Assembly: GCF_008923185.1 (NCBI RefSeq)
Contig: NZ_WBMT01000004.1
Location: 310,001 to 374,000, forward strand
DNA: 64,000 bases
From: Actinomadura rudentiformis
Lineage (GTDB): Bacteria > Actinomycetota > Actinomycetes > Streptosporangiales > Streptosporangiaceae
Reading direction: 5' to 3'
Shown here in pieces: positions 8,427 through 17,461 of the stretch (its first letter is position 1; the number at the start of each line of letters is the position of its first letter). Below the pieces are notes generated by a model. The model was not told where the DNA came from, made no database searches, and saw only the letters and a list, made by a program, of their open reading frames with translations. The translations under genes were made by a program, and so were the position numbers.

Positions 8427-10033
8427 GCGCGGCCGCCCTGGACGCGGCGACGCTGGCCGAGGCCGTGCGGCTCCTGGACCCCGGCGTCTCAGTGACGTTC
8501 CCGAGCACCGGCCACAGCTTGACCGCCGCCGACCTCGACGCGGCGTCCGCACGCTTCGCCCATGGGCTGCTGGCGCACGGTGCGGGCCCCGGCGACATCG
8601 TTGGCATCCTTGCCCCGACCGGCCCGCACGCCCTGATCGCCCTGCTGGGCACCGTGCGCGCGGGAGCAGCGGCGAGCATGTTCCCCATGCCCGCCGGAGC
8701 CCCCGGCGTGGTGGCCGAACGGCTCGCCCCGTCCATCCAGGTGGCGGGGATACGGCACCTGGTCACCCACCCCGACGCGGTGGAGCTCGCGGCCGAGTTG
8801 ACGGCGCGCCGCCCCGGGCTGGCCATCCTGGGCACCGATCTGGACGCACCGGGCAGCGGGGCGCTGCCCGCCGTGGCCCCCGACGCCCTGGCGGTGGTGC
8901 AGTTCACCTCGGGCAGCACCAGCAGGCCCAAGGGCGTCAAGCTGCCGCACTCCACGGTGATGAACGGGCTGCGGGCGATCGTCTGGTCCAGCGCCATCAC
9001 GCGACGGGACACCATCGTGTCGTGGGTGCCGCACTTCCACGACATGGGCCTGTTCGGCCCGCTGGCCGTGCTGCTCGCCGGTGGCACCGCCCAGCTGCTC
9101 TCGCCGCTGGCCTTCGTCCGCCGGCCCGCCGCCGTCCTGCGGCTGATGTCAGAGGCCGGCGGGACCATGCTGACCGGCCCCGACTTCTCCTACCGGCGCC
9201 TGGCGACCGCCGACCTGCCGCCTGACCTCGATCTGTCCCGATGGCGGCTGGCCTACAACGGCGCCGAGCCGGTACGGGCGAAGACCGTCACCGGCTTCAC
9301 CGAGCGCATCGCCACTGCAGGTGTGCCCGCCTCGGTGATGTATCCGGTGTACGGGATGGCCGAGGCCACGCTCGCCATCGCCTTTCCCGAACCCGGCACC
9401 GCCCCCAAGATCGTTCATGTGGACCGGTCCCTGCTGGCCGACGAACGGCGCGCCGTCCAGGTCGCCTCCGACCACCCGAGGGCCAAGACACTGGTCTCCG
9501 TCGGACGTCCCGTGCACGGCCTCCGGATGCGACTGATGGACGGCATCGAGGTCTCGCCGGGACGCCTCGGCGAGATCGAGATCAGCGGGCCCGCGGTGAC
9601 CCCCGGCTACCTGGACGACCCGTCCGCCACGGCCCAGGCATTCGACGGACCCTGGCTGCGCACCGGCGACCTGGGGTTCCGCCTCGGCGACGACCTCTTC
9701 GTCACCGGCCGCCGCAAAGAAATGATCATCGTGCGGGGACAGAACCACTTCCCCGAGGACATTGAGGACATCGCCCGCCGCCAGCCCGGTGTCCACCTCG
9801 AACGGTGCGTCGCGTTCGCCGACGCCGATGCCGAGCGGCTGACCGTCGTCGCCGAGATCGCGCCACGCACCGACCCGGCCACCCTGACGGCCCGGATCAG
9901 AGTGTCGGTCGCCGACCACCTCGGACTGTCCGCGATCGACGTCCACACCGTCCGTCCCGGCTGGCTGCCACGCACCACCAGCGGCAAGTGGCAGCGGGAC
10001 CTGACGCGCAGACGCATCGCACAGCGAGGCTGA
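8423..10033 (+). CDS. fatty acyl-AMP ligase (FAAL)-type adenylating enzyme
   Basis: 536 residues from a GTG that overlaps the P450 stop. Adenylation motifs: FTSGSTSRPKGVK (about 161-173), WVPHFHDMGL, the YGMAEATL region and TGDLGF. The C-terminal hinge and subdomain motif GRRKEMIIVRGQNHFPEDIE is the form typical of FAALs (compare the known GRxKDLIIVRGxNHYPQDIE). FAALs make acyl-adenylates and pass the chain to an ACP rather than to CoA. The adjacent ACP gene supports this. A conserved Lys in TTSGKWQRD matches the catalytic lysine. Together with ACP and P450 it forms a three-gene operon that ends at a strong terminator. Confidence 0.9.
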   Translation: MSAAALDAATLAEAVRLLDPGVSVTFPSTGHSLTAADLDAASARFAHGLLAHGAGPGDIVGILAPTGPHALIALLGTVRAGAAASMFPMPAGAPGVVAERLAPSIQVAGIRHLVTHPDAVELAAELTARRPGLAILGTDLDAPGSGALPAVAPDALAVVQFTSGSTSRPKGVKLPHSTVMNGLRAIVWSSAITRRDTIVSWVPHFHDMGLFGPLAVLLAGGTAQLLSPLAFVRRPAAVLRLMSEAGGTMLTGPDFSYRRLATADLPPDLDLSRWRLAYNGAEPVRAKTVTGFTERIATAGVPASVMYPVYGMAEATLAIAFPEPGTAPKIVHVDRSLLADERRAVQVASDHPRAKTLVSVGRPVHGLRMRLMDGIEVSPGRLGEIEISGPAVTPGYLDDPSATAQAFDGPWLRTGDLGFRLGDDLFVTGRRKEMIIVRGQNHFPEDIEDIARRQPGVHLERCVAFADADAERLTVVAEIAPRTDPATLTARIRVSVADHLGLSAIDVHTVRPGWLPRTTSGKWQRDLTRRRIAQRG

Positions 10034-10040
10034 AACAGTA

Positions 10041-10071
10041 CGCGCCCTCCCGGTCGACCCGGGAGGGCGCG
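10041..10071. terminator. bidirectional terminator between FAAL and EF-hand genes
   Basis: A perfect 12-bp GC-rich stem (10042-10053 / 10059-10070, extendable by one pair) with a 5-nt loop lies between two convergent genes. Confidence 0.8.
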
Positions 10072-10087
10072 TGCTCGCCCTGGATGC

Positions 10088-10627
10088 TCAGAACTCGCCG
10101 AACAGGAAGTTGCCGCCGGCTTCCGGGTCCTCGCTGGAGAAGAACTCCTCGATCGCCTGCACCAGCTCCGATTCGCTGATCTTGCCGTCGCCGTCGAGGT
10201 CGAGCTTGGCCATCGCCGCCTGGTGGTCCTTCGCGCCCATGTTCAGCGCGCGATGCACCTTGGACAGTTCTTGGTCGTCCAGCATCCCGTCACCATCGAC
10301 GTCGGCCAGGTCGATGATCGCCTTGGCCACCGGCCCGATGGCCGCGCGGTAGTCCGACTTGCGGTCGGACTGGAGGTGCTTGACGTACTCCTCTCGCGAC
10401 ACCGCGCCGTCGGAGTCGACGTCCATGTCGCTCCGCATCTGCTCCCAGAGCCCTTGGTACGCGTTGTCCAGGGCCTCCAGTTTGGGCTCCGCCGACGGTT
10501 CGGGGAACTCTTTCCTCATCAGCGAGACGATCAGAGCGAAGTCGCTCTGATCGATCTTCCCGTCGCCGTTGACATCGATCAGGTCAAAGTGCCGACCGAT
10601 CTTACGGCTCAGCAGATTGGTGGCCAT
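10088..10627 (-). CDS. calerythrin-like EF-hand calcium-binding protein
   Basis: 179 residues from ATG 10627, preceded by GGAGG. A longer frame upstream has no ribosome-binding site. Four canonical 12-residue EF loops can be read: DVNGDGKIDQSD, DVDSDGAVSREE, DVDGDGMLDDQE and DLDGDGKISESE. This is the calerythrin/sarcoplasmic-type arrangement known from Saccharopolyspora and streptomycetes. Those proteins are cytoplasmic Ca2+ buffers or sensors of unknown target. All loops keep Asp at position 1 and an acidic residue at position 12, so binding capacity looks intact. The gene stands alone and is convergent with the FAAL operon. Confidence 0.9.
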   Translation of the reverse strand: MATNLLSRKIGRHFDLIDVNGDGKIDQSDFALIVSLMRKEFPEPSAEPKLEALDNAYQGLWEQMRSDMDVDSDGAVSREEYVKHLQSDRKSDYRAAIGPVAKAIIDLADVDGDGMLDDQELSKVHRALNMGAKDHQAAMAKLDLDGDGKISESELVQAIEEFFSSEDPEAGGNFLFGEF

Positions 10628-10670
10628 GGCCCTCCTCGGACATGGGTGGACACGCAGAGCAATCAGCATC

Positions 10671-10877
10671 TCACCTAGAGTGCTCACCGTGGAGTGACAT
10701 CGCAGAGACGCAAAGAATCAGGCCCCTCCCCAGTCGCCGCGCCAAGCCAAGCCAAGCCACGCCAAGGATGAAGGCCGCCAGCAACGGCACCGCCACCTTG
10801 AAGAACCATCCATCGACCATCGCGCACCCAACATGAGGGACGAGGCGCGGCAGCGCGGTCTGGGACGTCTCACTCAC
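10671..10877 (-). CDS. possible small single-span membrane protein
   Basis: A 68-residue frame begins with GTG overlapping the last codons of the ABC permease gene (GTGAGTGA), so it could be translationally coupled. Residues 24-45 form one hydrophobic segment (FKVAVPLLAAFILGVAWLGLA) followed by arginines. No family is recognised and no independent ribosome-binding site is visible. It may be a chance ORF, although it fills an otherwise empty 240-bp gap on the same strand as the transporter. Confidence 0.28.
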   Translation of the reverse strand: MSETSQTALPRLVPHVGCAMVDGWFFKVAVPLLAAFILGVAWLGLARRLGRGLILCVSAMSLHGEHSR

Positions 10878-12804
10878 GTGCGGCGACGAGGGACACCGGG
10901 ACCGGGCGGGTCGCGGCGAGCGTGGTGAGCAGGTTGGCGACCGTGGTGATCACGAACGTGCTCACGACCAGCCAGCCGATCAGCCCCCAGGGGACGGCGA
11001 GGATTCGCACGCCGCCGGGACCGTCACGGAAACCCGCCAGCGCGGCCGCCGCGACAAGGCCGCCGAGAGCCAGCCCGATGAAGGCCACCGCCGCCGACTC
11101 GACCAGGGCCGTCCGCACCACCTGCGAGCGGGTCAGCCCCGTCACCCGCGCGACGGCGAACTCCGCGCGCCGCTCCGCGCCCGCGATCACGATGGCGTTC
11201 ACCACCGCCACCGCCGCGTAGAGCCCGGACATCCCCATCAGGACGGCCAAGATCCCCACGTTGCCGCGCTGCTGGGCGTCCACACGCCCCCGGGCCCACG
11301 CCGCGAGCGTCCGGACCTCGCCTATCCCGGCCGCCCGGACGCGGTCGGCCACCGCCCGCGGGTCGGTGCCCGGTGCCACCTGGACGAGCGTTTCGGTCCG
11401 GGTGTCCGCCGTCAGCGCCGGGGGGATCAGGTCGCGCGGCACCAGGAAGGTCTCGCTGTTGTTCTCCAGCGTCTCACGCATGAGCGCGACGATCCGCAGC
11501 TTGACCCGCCGGTCGCCGATCCGGGCGGTGACGGCCGACCCGACGCGGAGGCCTTCCCCGGCGAGCCCGGGACCGACGGCGATCGTCCGGCCGCGCAGGT
11601 CGGCCAGTGAGCCCCGGCGCGGTTTCGGGCGGTGGGTGCGCCCGTAGGCGGCGGGATCGACGGCGACGATCCCGGAGTGGTGCGTCCGGCGCCACGAACG
11701 CCCCTCCTCACGGTGCTGCGCCGTCACCGAGACCTCCAGCGGGGTCTGCGGTGAGGCCACGGCCACGCCTGGGAGCGCGGCGATCCGGGCCGCGTCCGCC
11801 CCGGAGGATTCCACCACGAGATCGGCAGCGGTGTTCCGCTTCAGGTCCTCGCCGGTGGCCCGGGCCAGCGACCCCAGCGCGCCGGTGAGGCCGACGAGCA
11901 GCGCCACCAGCACGATCAGGGGCGCGGCGGTGGAGGCGCTGCGCCGGACGCCGTCGCGCAGGTTGGCCTGCGCCAGTTCGCCGAGCGGGCTCGTCCGCAG
12001 CACGAGGCCGACCAGCCGGCCTGTGAGCGGCACGACGAGGGGGCTCAGCCGGCTCAGTCCGACCGCGCCGAGGATCGACACCGCCATCGCGATGAGCAGC
12101 GCGCCCAGCAGATCCGCCGACTGCCCCGCGGCGACGAGCGGTGCGGCGCAGGCCAGGGCGGACAGGCCGACCAGCCAGCGGCCGACCGTCATGACCCGCG
12201 CGGCGGACGGCGCGTCCCGCAGCGCGTCGAGGGGGTGCGTCCGGGCCGCCCGCCATGCGGCCGTGAGCACTCCCGCCACGGCGACGGCGACCCCGAAGCC
12301 GAACGACCAGGGCAGCACGGCGAACGACCATACGGCCGTGAACCCGTCCGGGAGGAAGCCGAGGCGCACCAGCAACGACGACTGCGCCCAGGTCGCCGGG
12401 GCGGCCAGCACGGCACCGAACGCAGACCCCACCAGGCCGAGCAGGACCGCCTCGGCGAGGAGCAGACCCACGAGCTGCGGGCGGCTCCCGCCGAGCATCC
12501 GCAACAGCGCCAGCTCGCGTCGCCGCTGTGCCACCGTGAACGCGAACGTGGAGCCCACGATGAACACGGCGAGGAACAACGCCAGCGGGACGACCATCCC
12601 CAGCAGGGTCGCCGCCCCGACGTAGCCCTCGCGGATGTGCTCGGCCTCGCGGCCTGACGCGCCCGCCGGGATCTCCGGCTCGCCGGTGGACATCAGCACC
12701 ACCAGCGACGACTGCACCAGCGCCACGCCCAACGCCACCGTCAGGATGGCCCCGGTGAAGAGCCGCCAGCGGTCCCGCAGGGTGCTCAGCGACAACCCCG
12801 GCAC
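10870..12804 (-). CDS. ABC transporter permease, FtsX/MacB family
   Basis: 644 residues with two FtsX-like units. A membrane segment near the N terminus is followed by three spans around residues 65-205, a variable middle with an extracytoplasmic domain (about 300-500) and a second set of spans near the C terminus (GLIGWLVVSTFVITTVANLL). Such proteins work in mechanotransmission-type ABC systems for peptide or antibiotic efflux/sensing or lipoprotein handling. The gene lies 3 bases downstream of its ATPase gene and divergent from a NarL-type two-component system, a common resistance/envelope-stress arrangement in actinobacteria. The N-terminal first span plus missing typical periplasmic domain between spans 1 and 2 suggest a shortened first half compared with the usual 800-residue two-repeat forms. 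Confidence 0.85.
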   Translation of the reverse strand: MPGLSLSTLRDRWRLFTGAILTVALGVALVQSSLVVLMSTGEPEIPAGASGREAEHIREGYVGAATLLGMVVPLALFLAVFIVGSTFAFTVAQRRRELALLRMLGGSRPQLVGLLLAEAVLLGLVGSAFGAVLAAPATWAQSSLLVRLGFLPDGFTAVWSFAVLPWSFGFGVAVAVAGVLTAAWRAARTHPLDALRDAPSAARVMTVGRWLVGLSALACAAPLVAAGQSADLLGALLIAMAVSILGAVGLSRLSPLVVPLTGRLVGLVLRTSPLGELAQANLRDGVRRSASTAAPLIVLVALLVGLTGALGSLARATGEDLKRNTAADLVVESSGADAARIAALPGVAVASPQTPLEVSVTAQHREEGRSWRRTHHSGIVAVDPAAYGRTHRPKPRRGSLADLRGRTIAVGPGLAGEGLRVGSAVTARIGDRRVKLRIVALMRETLENNSETFLVPRDLIPPALTADTRTETLVQVAPGTDPRAVADRVRAAGIGEVRTLAAWARGRVDAQQRGNVGILAVLMGMSGLYAAVAVVNAIVIAGAERRAEFAVARVTGLTRSQVVRTALVESAAVAFIGLALGGLVAAAALAGFRDGPGGVRILAVPWGLIGWLVVSTFVITTVANLLTTLAATRPVPVSLVAARE

Positions 12805-12807
12805 GGT

Positions 12808-13578
12808 TCAGCCCTCCAATCGCGCGAGCCGGTCGGCGACCTGCGGCGCCGACGGCCGGACCAGTCGGTCCACGATCCGCCCGTCACGCAGGAACACCAC
12901 CGCGTCCGCGGCGGCCGCCACCACGGGATCGTGGGTGACCATCACGACGCATTGCCCCGACGACTCGACCATGTCGCGCATGAGGCCGAGCACCGTCCGC
13001 GCCGATCCCGAGTCCAGCGCGCCGGTCGGCTCGTCGGCGAACAGCACGGCGGGCCGCGCCGCCATCGCCCGCGCGATCGCCACGCGCTGCTGCTGGCCGC
13101 CGGACATCTCCCGGGGACGGTGCCGCAGGCGATCCTCCAGTCCCACCTGCGCCAGCGCGGCCCGCACGTCCTTGCGCGACGGGCGCCGGCGCGCGAGCTT
13201 GAGCGGGAGCGCGACGTTCTGCTCGGCTGTCAGGGACGCCACGAGGTTGAAGTTCTGGAAGACGAAGCCGACCGTGCCGCGCCGGAGCCTGGTGAGCGTG
13301 ACCTCCGGGGCGCGGGTGATGTCCTCACCGGCCAGGATCACCTGGCCGGACGTCACCCGGTCCAGGCCCGCCGCGCAGTGCAGCAGTGTGGACTTCCCCG
13401 AGCCCGACGGGCCCATCACGGCGGTCCAGGTCCCGGCCGGGAAGCCGATGGCGACGTCGCGCAGGGCGTGGATCCGCGCGGCTCCCGTCCCGTATGTCCT
13501 GGTCGCCCCGAACAGTTCCACCATGTTGCCGGTCGGGGTCGCGGCCGTCGCGGCAGCCGGGGAGGTATGCGTATGCAT
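12808..13578 (-). CDS. ABC transporter ATP-binding protein (LolD/MacB type)
   Basis: 256 residues from ATG 13578. Walker A GPSGSGKS (56-63), Q-loop FVFQNFNL, signature MSGGQQQR, Walker B VLFADEPTGALD and the H-loop VTHDP are all present. The first 18 residues are a low-complexity extension, and an internal Met (MVELFG) is an alternative start. A much longer open frame continues upstream but is antisense to the sensor kinase and not real. It forms the energising half of the FtsX-type transporter encoded directly downstream. Confidence 0.93.
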   Translation of the reverse strand: MHTHTSPAAATAATPTGNMVELFGATRTYGTGAARIHALRDVAIGFPAGTWTAVMGPSGSGKSTLLHCAAGLDRVTSGQVILAGEDITRAPEVTLTRLRRGTVGFVFQNFNLVASLTAEQNVALPLKLARRRPSRKDVRAALAQVGLEDRLRHRPREMSGGQQQRVAIARAMAARPAVLFADEPTGALDSGSARTVLGLMRDMVESSGQCVVMVTHDPVVAAAADAVVFLRDGRIVDRLVRPSAPQVADRLARLEG

Positions 13579-13636
13579 GCACCGATCACACCCGCCGTGA
13601 CGCCCCGGACGGATCAAGGCCGTCCACCAACTTCGA

Positions 13637-13654
13637 GGTAGGGCTGCCCCTACC
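13637..13654. promoter_or_regulatory. candidate response-regulator operator between transporter and two-component genes
   Basis: A perfect inverted repeat GGTAGGG-CTGC-CCCTACC is centred 44 bp before the kinase GTG and 68 bp before the ATPase ATG. Similar TAGGGC/GCCCTA palindromes are typical for NarL-type regulators that control adjacent ABC transporters. A TAGCGT hexamer at 13677 placed 7 bp before the GTG would make the kinase transcript leaderless. Confidence 0.55.
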
Positions 13655-13689
13655 CAGGGTCCGCGACGGCGGTCGATTAGCGTACGACT

Positions 13690-15012
13690 GTGTCGATCAA
13701 GGGTCCGCGCACCGCGCTGGAGGCGGTCGGGCAACGCCGCTTCCTGCTCGGCGCGTGGCCGTGGCGGTCGGTCGCCTACCTGGTCAGCGGCGCGTGCGTC
13801 GCGTTCGCAGCCGCGACGCCGCTCGTCCTCGCGGGCTGGCAGCTGGGCGTCGCCGTCGCGCAGGGTCCGTTGACGCGGTCGGTGTTCCTCGTCGCGGTCG
13901 GCGTCGCCGTGGTGGCCCTGGCCGGTCCGCCGGTGGCGATCCCGCTGGCCGAGCTGGAACGGTGGCGGCTGCGGCTGGTGGACGCGCGACCGGTCCGGTC
14001 CGGTCACCGTGCGCTCGGCGAGGCCGACGCGCCGCGCCGGCTGCGGACCCGCTACACCGAATCCGCGACCTGGCGGGAGTTCGCGTACGCGTGCGTTCTG
14101 GTCACCGTCATGCCTGTGGTGGCCGTCGTGCTGGGGCTCGTCCTTCTGTGGATCGCGGCGTCGCTGGTGAGTCCGCTGCTGGTGCAGGGCAGCGGTCCGG
14201 TGGCGCTCGGTCCTACCAGCGTCGGTTCCGTCGGCGAGGCGCTGCCGTATGCGCTGGTGAGCCTTGCTCTGCTGCCTGCTCTGCCCTATCTGGCGGCGGT
14301 GCTGGCGGGGGGCCAGGCAGCGCTCGCCCGTGTGCTCCTGCAGGGCCCGTCCGGCGAGCGGCTGCGCGCCGAACTGGTCGAGGTGTCGCGTTCCCGCGCC
14401 CGGCTCGTGGACGCGTTCGAGGCCGAACGCCGCCGCATCGAGCGCGACCTGCACGACGGCGCGCAGCAGCGTCTGATCAGCCTGACCCTGCAGATCGGCA
14501 TGGCGCGGCTGGACGTGGCGCCCGGCTCCCCGGCCGCTGAGAGCCTGGCGACGGCGCACGCGCAGGCCAAGGGGCTTATGGACGAGCTGCGCGAGCTGAT
14601 CCGCGGCATCCACCCGCGCGTGCTGACCGACCGGGGCCTCGCCGCGGCGCTCGGCGAGCTGGGCGACCAGGCGGCGCTGCCCGTGACCGTGGACGCCGAC
14701 CTGCCCGGCCGGTTCCCCGCGCAGGCGGAGGCGACCGCGTACTTCGCCGCCGTCGAAGCGCTGAACAACGCCGCCAAGCACAGCGGCGCGAGACGGGTTC
14801 GCGTGGCGGCGCGGCACCGCGGCGGTCTGCTGACAGTCGAGGTCGAGGACGACGGCCGGGGTGGCGCCGAGGTCCGGGACGGCGGCGGGCTGACCGGGCT
14901 CGCGGACCGGGCCGCGGTGATCGACGGCAGAATGTTCCTGTCCAGCCCGCGGGGCGGGCCGACCCTTCTGCGGTTGGAGATACCGTGCAGCACGACCGAC
15001 CCGTCCGCGTAG
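13690..15012 (+). CDS. sensor histidine kinase (HisKA_3/NarL type)
   Basis: 440 residues from GTG 13690. Four membrane segments occupy about residues 25-80 and 130-205 and form a small sensor domain of the kind seen in actinobacterial DesK-like kinases. The phospho-acceptor His255 is in [11 protein letters not shown] and the ATPase N-box is NNAAKHS. The G-box region is DDGRGGAEV, followed by [13 protein letters not shown]. It overlaps the response regulator gene by 28 bp. The absence of a large external loop suggests that it senses a membrane or transporter-linked signal, probably through the divergent FtsX-type ABC transporter (inference). Confidence 0.92.
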   Translation: MSIKGPRTALEAVGQRRFLLGAWPWRSVAYLVSGACVAFAAATPLVLAGWQLGVAVAQGPLTRSVFLVAVGVAVVALAGPPVAIPLAELERWRLRLVDARPVRSGHRALGEADAPRRLRTRYTESATWREFAYACVLVTVMPVVAVVLGLVLLWIAASLVSPLLVQGSGPVALGPTSVGSVGEALPYALVSLALLPALPYLAAVLAGGQAALARVLLQGPSGERLRAELVEVSRSRARLVDAFEAERRRIERDLHDGAQQRLISLTLQIGMARLDVAPGSPAAESLATAHAQAKGLMDELRELIRGIHPRVLTDRGLAAALGELGDQAALPVTVDADLPGRFPAQAEATAYFAAVEALNNAAKHSGARRVRVAARHRGGLLTVEVEDDGRGGAEVRDGGGLTGLADRAAVIDGRMFLSSPRGGPTLLRLEIPCSTTDPSA

Positions 15013-15677
15013 TCCTCGCCGAGGACGGCGTGCTGCTCCGCGAGGGCCTGGCCGGGCTGCTGGGCCGGTTCGGGTTCGAGGTCGCCGCCGCCGTCGGCGA
15101 CGCCGAGGCGCTCAAGGACGCCGTCGCCGAGCACTGCCCCGACCTGGTGGTCACCGACATCCGCATGCCGCCCGGCCACTCCGATGAGGGCCTGCGCGCG
15201 GCGGTCGAGCTGCGCCGCGAGCGCCCGGACCTGGCCGTCGTCGCGCTCAGCCAGTACGTGGAGTTGAGCTACGCCGCCGACCTGCTGGACTCCGGCGACG
15301 GCCGGCGCGTCGGCTACCTGCTCAAGGACCGCGTGGTGGACGTCGAGGACTTCGTCGCCGCGCTGCGCCAGGTCGTGGACGGCCGCACCGTCGTGGACCC
15401 CAAGGTCGTCCGGCAGCTCTTCAACCGCCGGCGGGACCCCCTCGCCGAGCTGTCCCCGCGCGAGCGGGAGGTGCTGGCGCTGATCGCCGAGGGGAGGTCC
15501 AACGGGGCCATCGCCAGGGAGCTGGTCGTGTCGGACGCGACCGTGGAGAAGCACATCGGAAACATCCTGGCGAAACTCCATCTGCCGCCGACCGAGGACG
15601 GGCACCGCCGGGTGCTGGCCGTCCTGGCCTACCTCCGCGGGGCCGCGACCGGCCCCGGGCCGGGTGGGCAGGGCTGA
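14985..15677 (+). CDS. LuxR/NarL-family response regulator
   Basis: 230 residues. The receiver domain has the acidic pair at AED, the phospho-acceptor Asp58 in VVTDIRMP and a conserved Lys in YLLKDR. A LuxR HTH follows from about residue 157 ([15 protein letters not shown]...). It begins with GTG inside the end of the kinase gene, so the two are co-translated. It probably binds the GGTAGGG palindrome at 13637 and controls the divergent ABC operon. Confidence 0.93.
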   Translation: MQHDRPVRVVLAEDGVLLREGLAGLLGRFGFEVAAAVGDAEALKDAVAEHCPDLVVTDIRMPPGHSDEGLRAAVELRRERPDLAVVALSQYVELSYAADLLDSGDGRRVGYLLKDRVVDVEDFVAALRQVVDGRTVVDPKVVRQLFNRRRDPLAELSPREREVLALIAEGRSNGAIARELVVSDATVEKHIGNILAKLHLPPTEDGHRRVLAVLAYLRGAATGPGPGGQG

Positions 15678-15717
15678 CCCGCAGCGGTGTTCCCCGATTT
15701 GTGCCGTCTCCTGGGCC

Positions 15718-15741
15718 GGCACCGGTGCCGGCACCGGTGCC
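15718..15741. terminator. double palindrome GGCACCGGTGCC in tandem
   Basis: The self-complementary 12-mer GGCACCGGTGCC occurs twice without a gap, so the 24 bp can fold as one long or two short hairpins. It lies between the ends of the convergent response regulator and sigma factor genes, the position of a shared terminator. Confidence 0.55.
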
Positions 15742-15817
15742 GAACGATCATCGCTGCAGCTCGGGCCGGTACGGGTGCGGCTGGCTACACGACCGTGGCC
15801 CCCGTGGCGGCGGGGTG

Positions 15818-17458
15818 TCAGCGGACGCGGGACTGTTGGGGTACTTGGGCTGGATTGCGGGTGCGGGTCAGGTATTGCGGTACGGGGGTGGAGTCGCCGC
15901 CGGTGTCGCGGACCAGGCCGTAGCGGATGATCCCTGCGCCGTCGGGAGGGGTGCCGATGTCGGCGACGATCTCGGTGTGGGTTACCGGCTTGGTGAAGAT
16001 GTTGTAGTCGGTTTCGCTGCTCTCGTTCTGGTTGAGGGTGACGGATCCGCTGAGGTGGTAGTACTCGTTCTGCCACATCTGCTGGGCGCCGGGCGGCAGC
16101 CTCGCGGTGCCGGTTCTCAGGCCCATCCAGGTCCGGGACGTGCCGGGTTGCCGGTCGTCGAGCCGCCGGCCGCCTCCGGATGCGACGTGGAAGAGCTTCC
16201 CGGTCAGGGCGGTCCAGGTCGGCATGACGACCTGGCCACCGTTCATCACCTGCCAGCGGACCAACAGGTAGCCGCGGCCACGGAACGTGACGTTCTCCCC
16301 ACGGTGCTTCAGGTCGGCCTTGTCCCCCGTGGACAGTGTCATCCCTGTTTCGCGGCGGCGTGGCAGCGGGCCCGGTCGGCGGCGGGGGTCGGGTGCCCGG
16401 TCGACCGTGTCGACCACGCTGCCGTACAGCGAGATCCGGCGGGGGCTGGGCGCCGGCGGGGTCAGCGCCGCGCGTGGCTCGGCGCTTTCCGGTGCGGGAA
16501 GCGTGGGGCCGAGAGGGAGGGCGGCCGGGGGCGGCGGCGGGTTCGCCAGTTCTTCAAACACGTACGCGCTGCCCCCCGCCACGGCCACCCCGCCTGCCAG
16601 TGTCACCGCCGCCATCGGCTTGGCCAGCATGGCCGTCGCCTGAGCCATGAGCCCGGCTGGAGCGGCAGCGGCAGGGGCCTTGACGAGCGTGCCGAGAGCG
16701 AAGCCGACCGGGAGCGGTACCAGAGCGAGCCCGGCCAGCAGCCGCTCGGCCGGGAGCGTCGCCCGCTGGGTGCCGCAGGTCGGACAGGAGCGGACGTGCC
16801 GGGCCAGGCGTTTGCGCCACAGCGAGTCCGGGTGCCCGTCCCAGCTGCCGGTGATCTCCGCCAGCTCGCGGCAACCGCCTTCCAGCGCCCGGACGATGCC
16901 GCGCGCGGTCTCCAGCCGAGACTTCATCCGCTGAACGCGTACAGCCACATGCTGCCGCGTCAACCCCAGCGCGGAGGCGAGCTCCGGGCGGGTCAGCTCG
17001 CCCGCCAGCTCCAGGCACCACAGCGAGAACACCTGCCGGTCGGCGTCGTCGAGCCAGCGGACCGACTCGGCGACCTCGCGCCGCTCCCCCTCCAGCTGGA
17101 GCCGCAGGATGGTCAGCTCGGCGAAATCCGGTCCGGCCGGCTCCACGGCGAGCTCCTCGCCATTGTGCCGCCGGCGGTGCACCCGGTCGCGGACCTGCCG
17201 CACCGCGATGGCGACCAGCCACGGCCGGTAGCGGGCCGGATCCCGGAGCCCGCCCAGGTTGCCGATGACGCGGATCATCGTTTCCTGGACGACGTCGTCG
17301 GTGTCCCCGTGGCCGTTCAGCGCCCGGCCGACGATGTTGTAGACCAGCGGGAGGCTGCGCACGACGAGTTCGTCGAGCGCCTGCCTGTCGCCGGCCCGGG
17401 CCGCCTCGACCGTTCGCTGATCGATCAATGCTCGGCCCACATCAGGATCGGGAAGCAT
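15818..17458 (-). CDS. ECF sigma factor fused to zinc anti-sigma-like domain, membrane anchor and external domain
   Basis: 546 residues. Residues 15-90 form sigma region 2 (DDVVQETMIRVI and PWLVAIAVRQVRD) and about 125-185 region 4 (LGLTRQHVAVRVQRMKSRL). Next comes a zinc-binding motif CREL...H-x3-C-x2-C (Cys195, His221, Cys225, Cys228), the ZAS signature of anti-sigma factors. Hydrophobic stretches follow at 237-258 and 276-300, a Pro-rich linker about 305-335, and a 200-residue C-terminal domain that would be outside the cell. So activator and membrane-bound inhibitor appear to be one polypeptide. Related ECF groups with long C-terminal extensions are known in actinobacteria. It is 3 bp downstream of a lyase gene in the same operon. 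Its target is probably that operon. Confidence 0.82.
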   Translation of the reverse strand: MLPDPDVGRALIDQRTVEAARAGDRQALDELVVRSLPLVYNIVGRALNGHGDTDDVVQETMIRVIGNLGGLRDPARYRPWLVAIAVRQVRDRVHRRRHNGEELAVEPAGPDFAELTILRLQLEGERREVAESVRWLDDADRQVFSLWCLELAGELTRPELASALGLTRQHVAVRVQRMKSRLETARGIVRALEGGCRELAEITGSWDGHPDSLWRKRLARHVRSCPTCGTQRATLPAERLLAGLALVPLPVGFALGTLVKAPAAAAPAGLMAQATAMLAKPMAAVTLAGGVAVAGGSAYVFEELANPPPPPAALPLGPTLPAPESAEPRAALTPPAPSPRRISLYGSVVDTVDRAPDPRRRPGPLPRRRETGMTLSTGDKADLKHRGENVTFRGRGYLLVRWQVMNGGQVVMPTWTALTGKLFHVASGGGRRLDDRQPGTSRTWMGLRTGTARLPPGAQQMWQNEYYHLSGSVTLNQNESSETDYNIFTKPVTHTEIVADIGTPPDGAGIIRYGLVRDTGGDSTPVPQYLTRTRNPAQVPQQSRVR

Positions 17459-17461
17459 GGC

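Noticed and set aside
12808-14817. 669-codon version of the ABC ATPase gene
   Set aside because: The N-terminal 410 codons are antisense to the sensor kinase and compositionally abnormal. The real start is ATG 13578.
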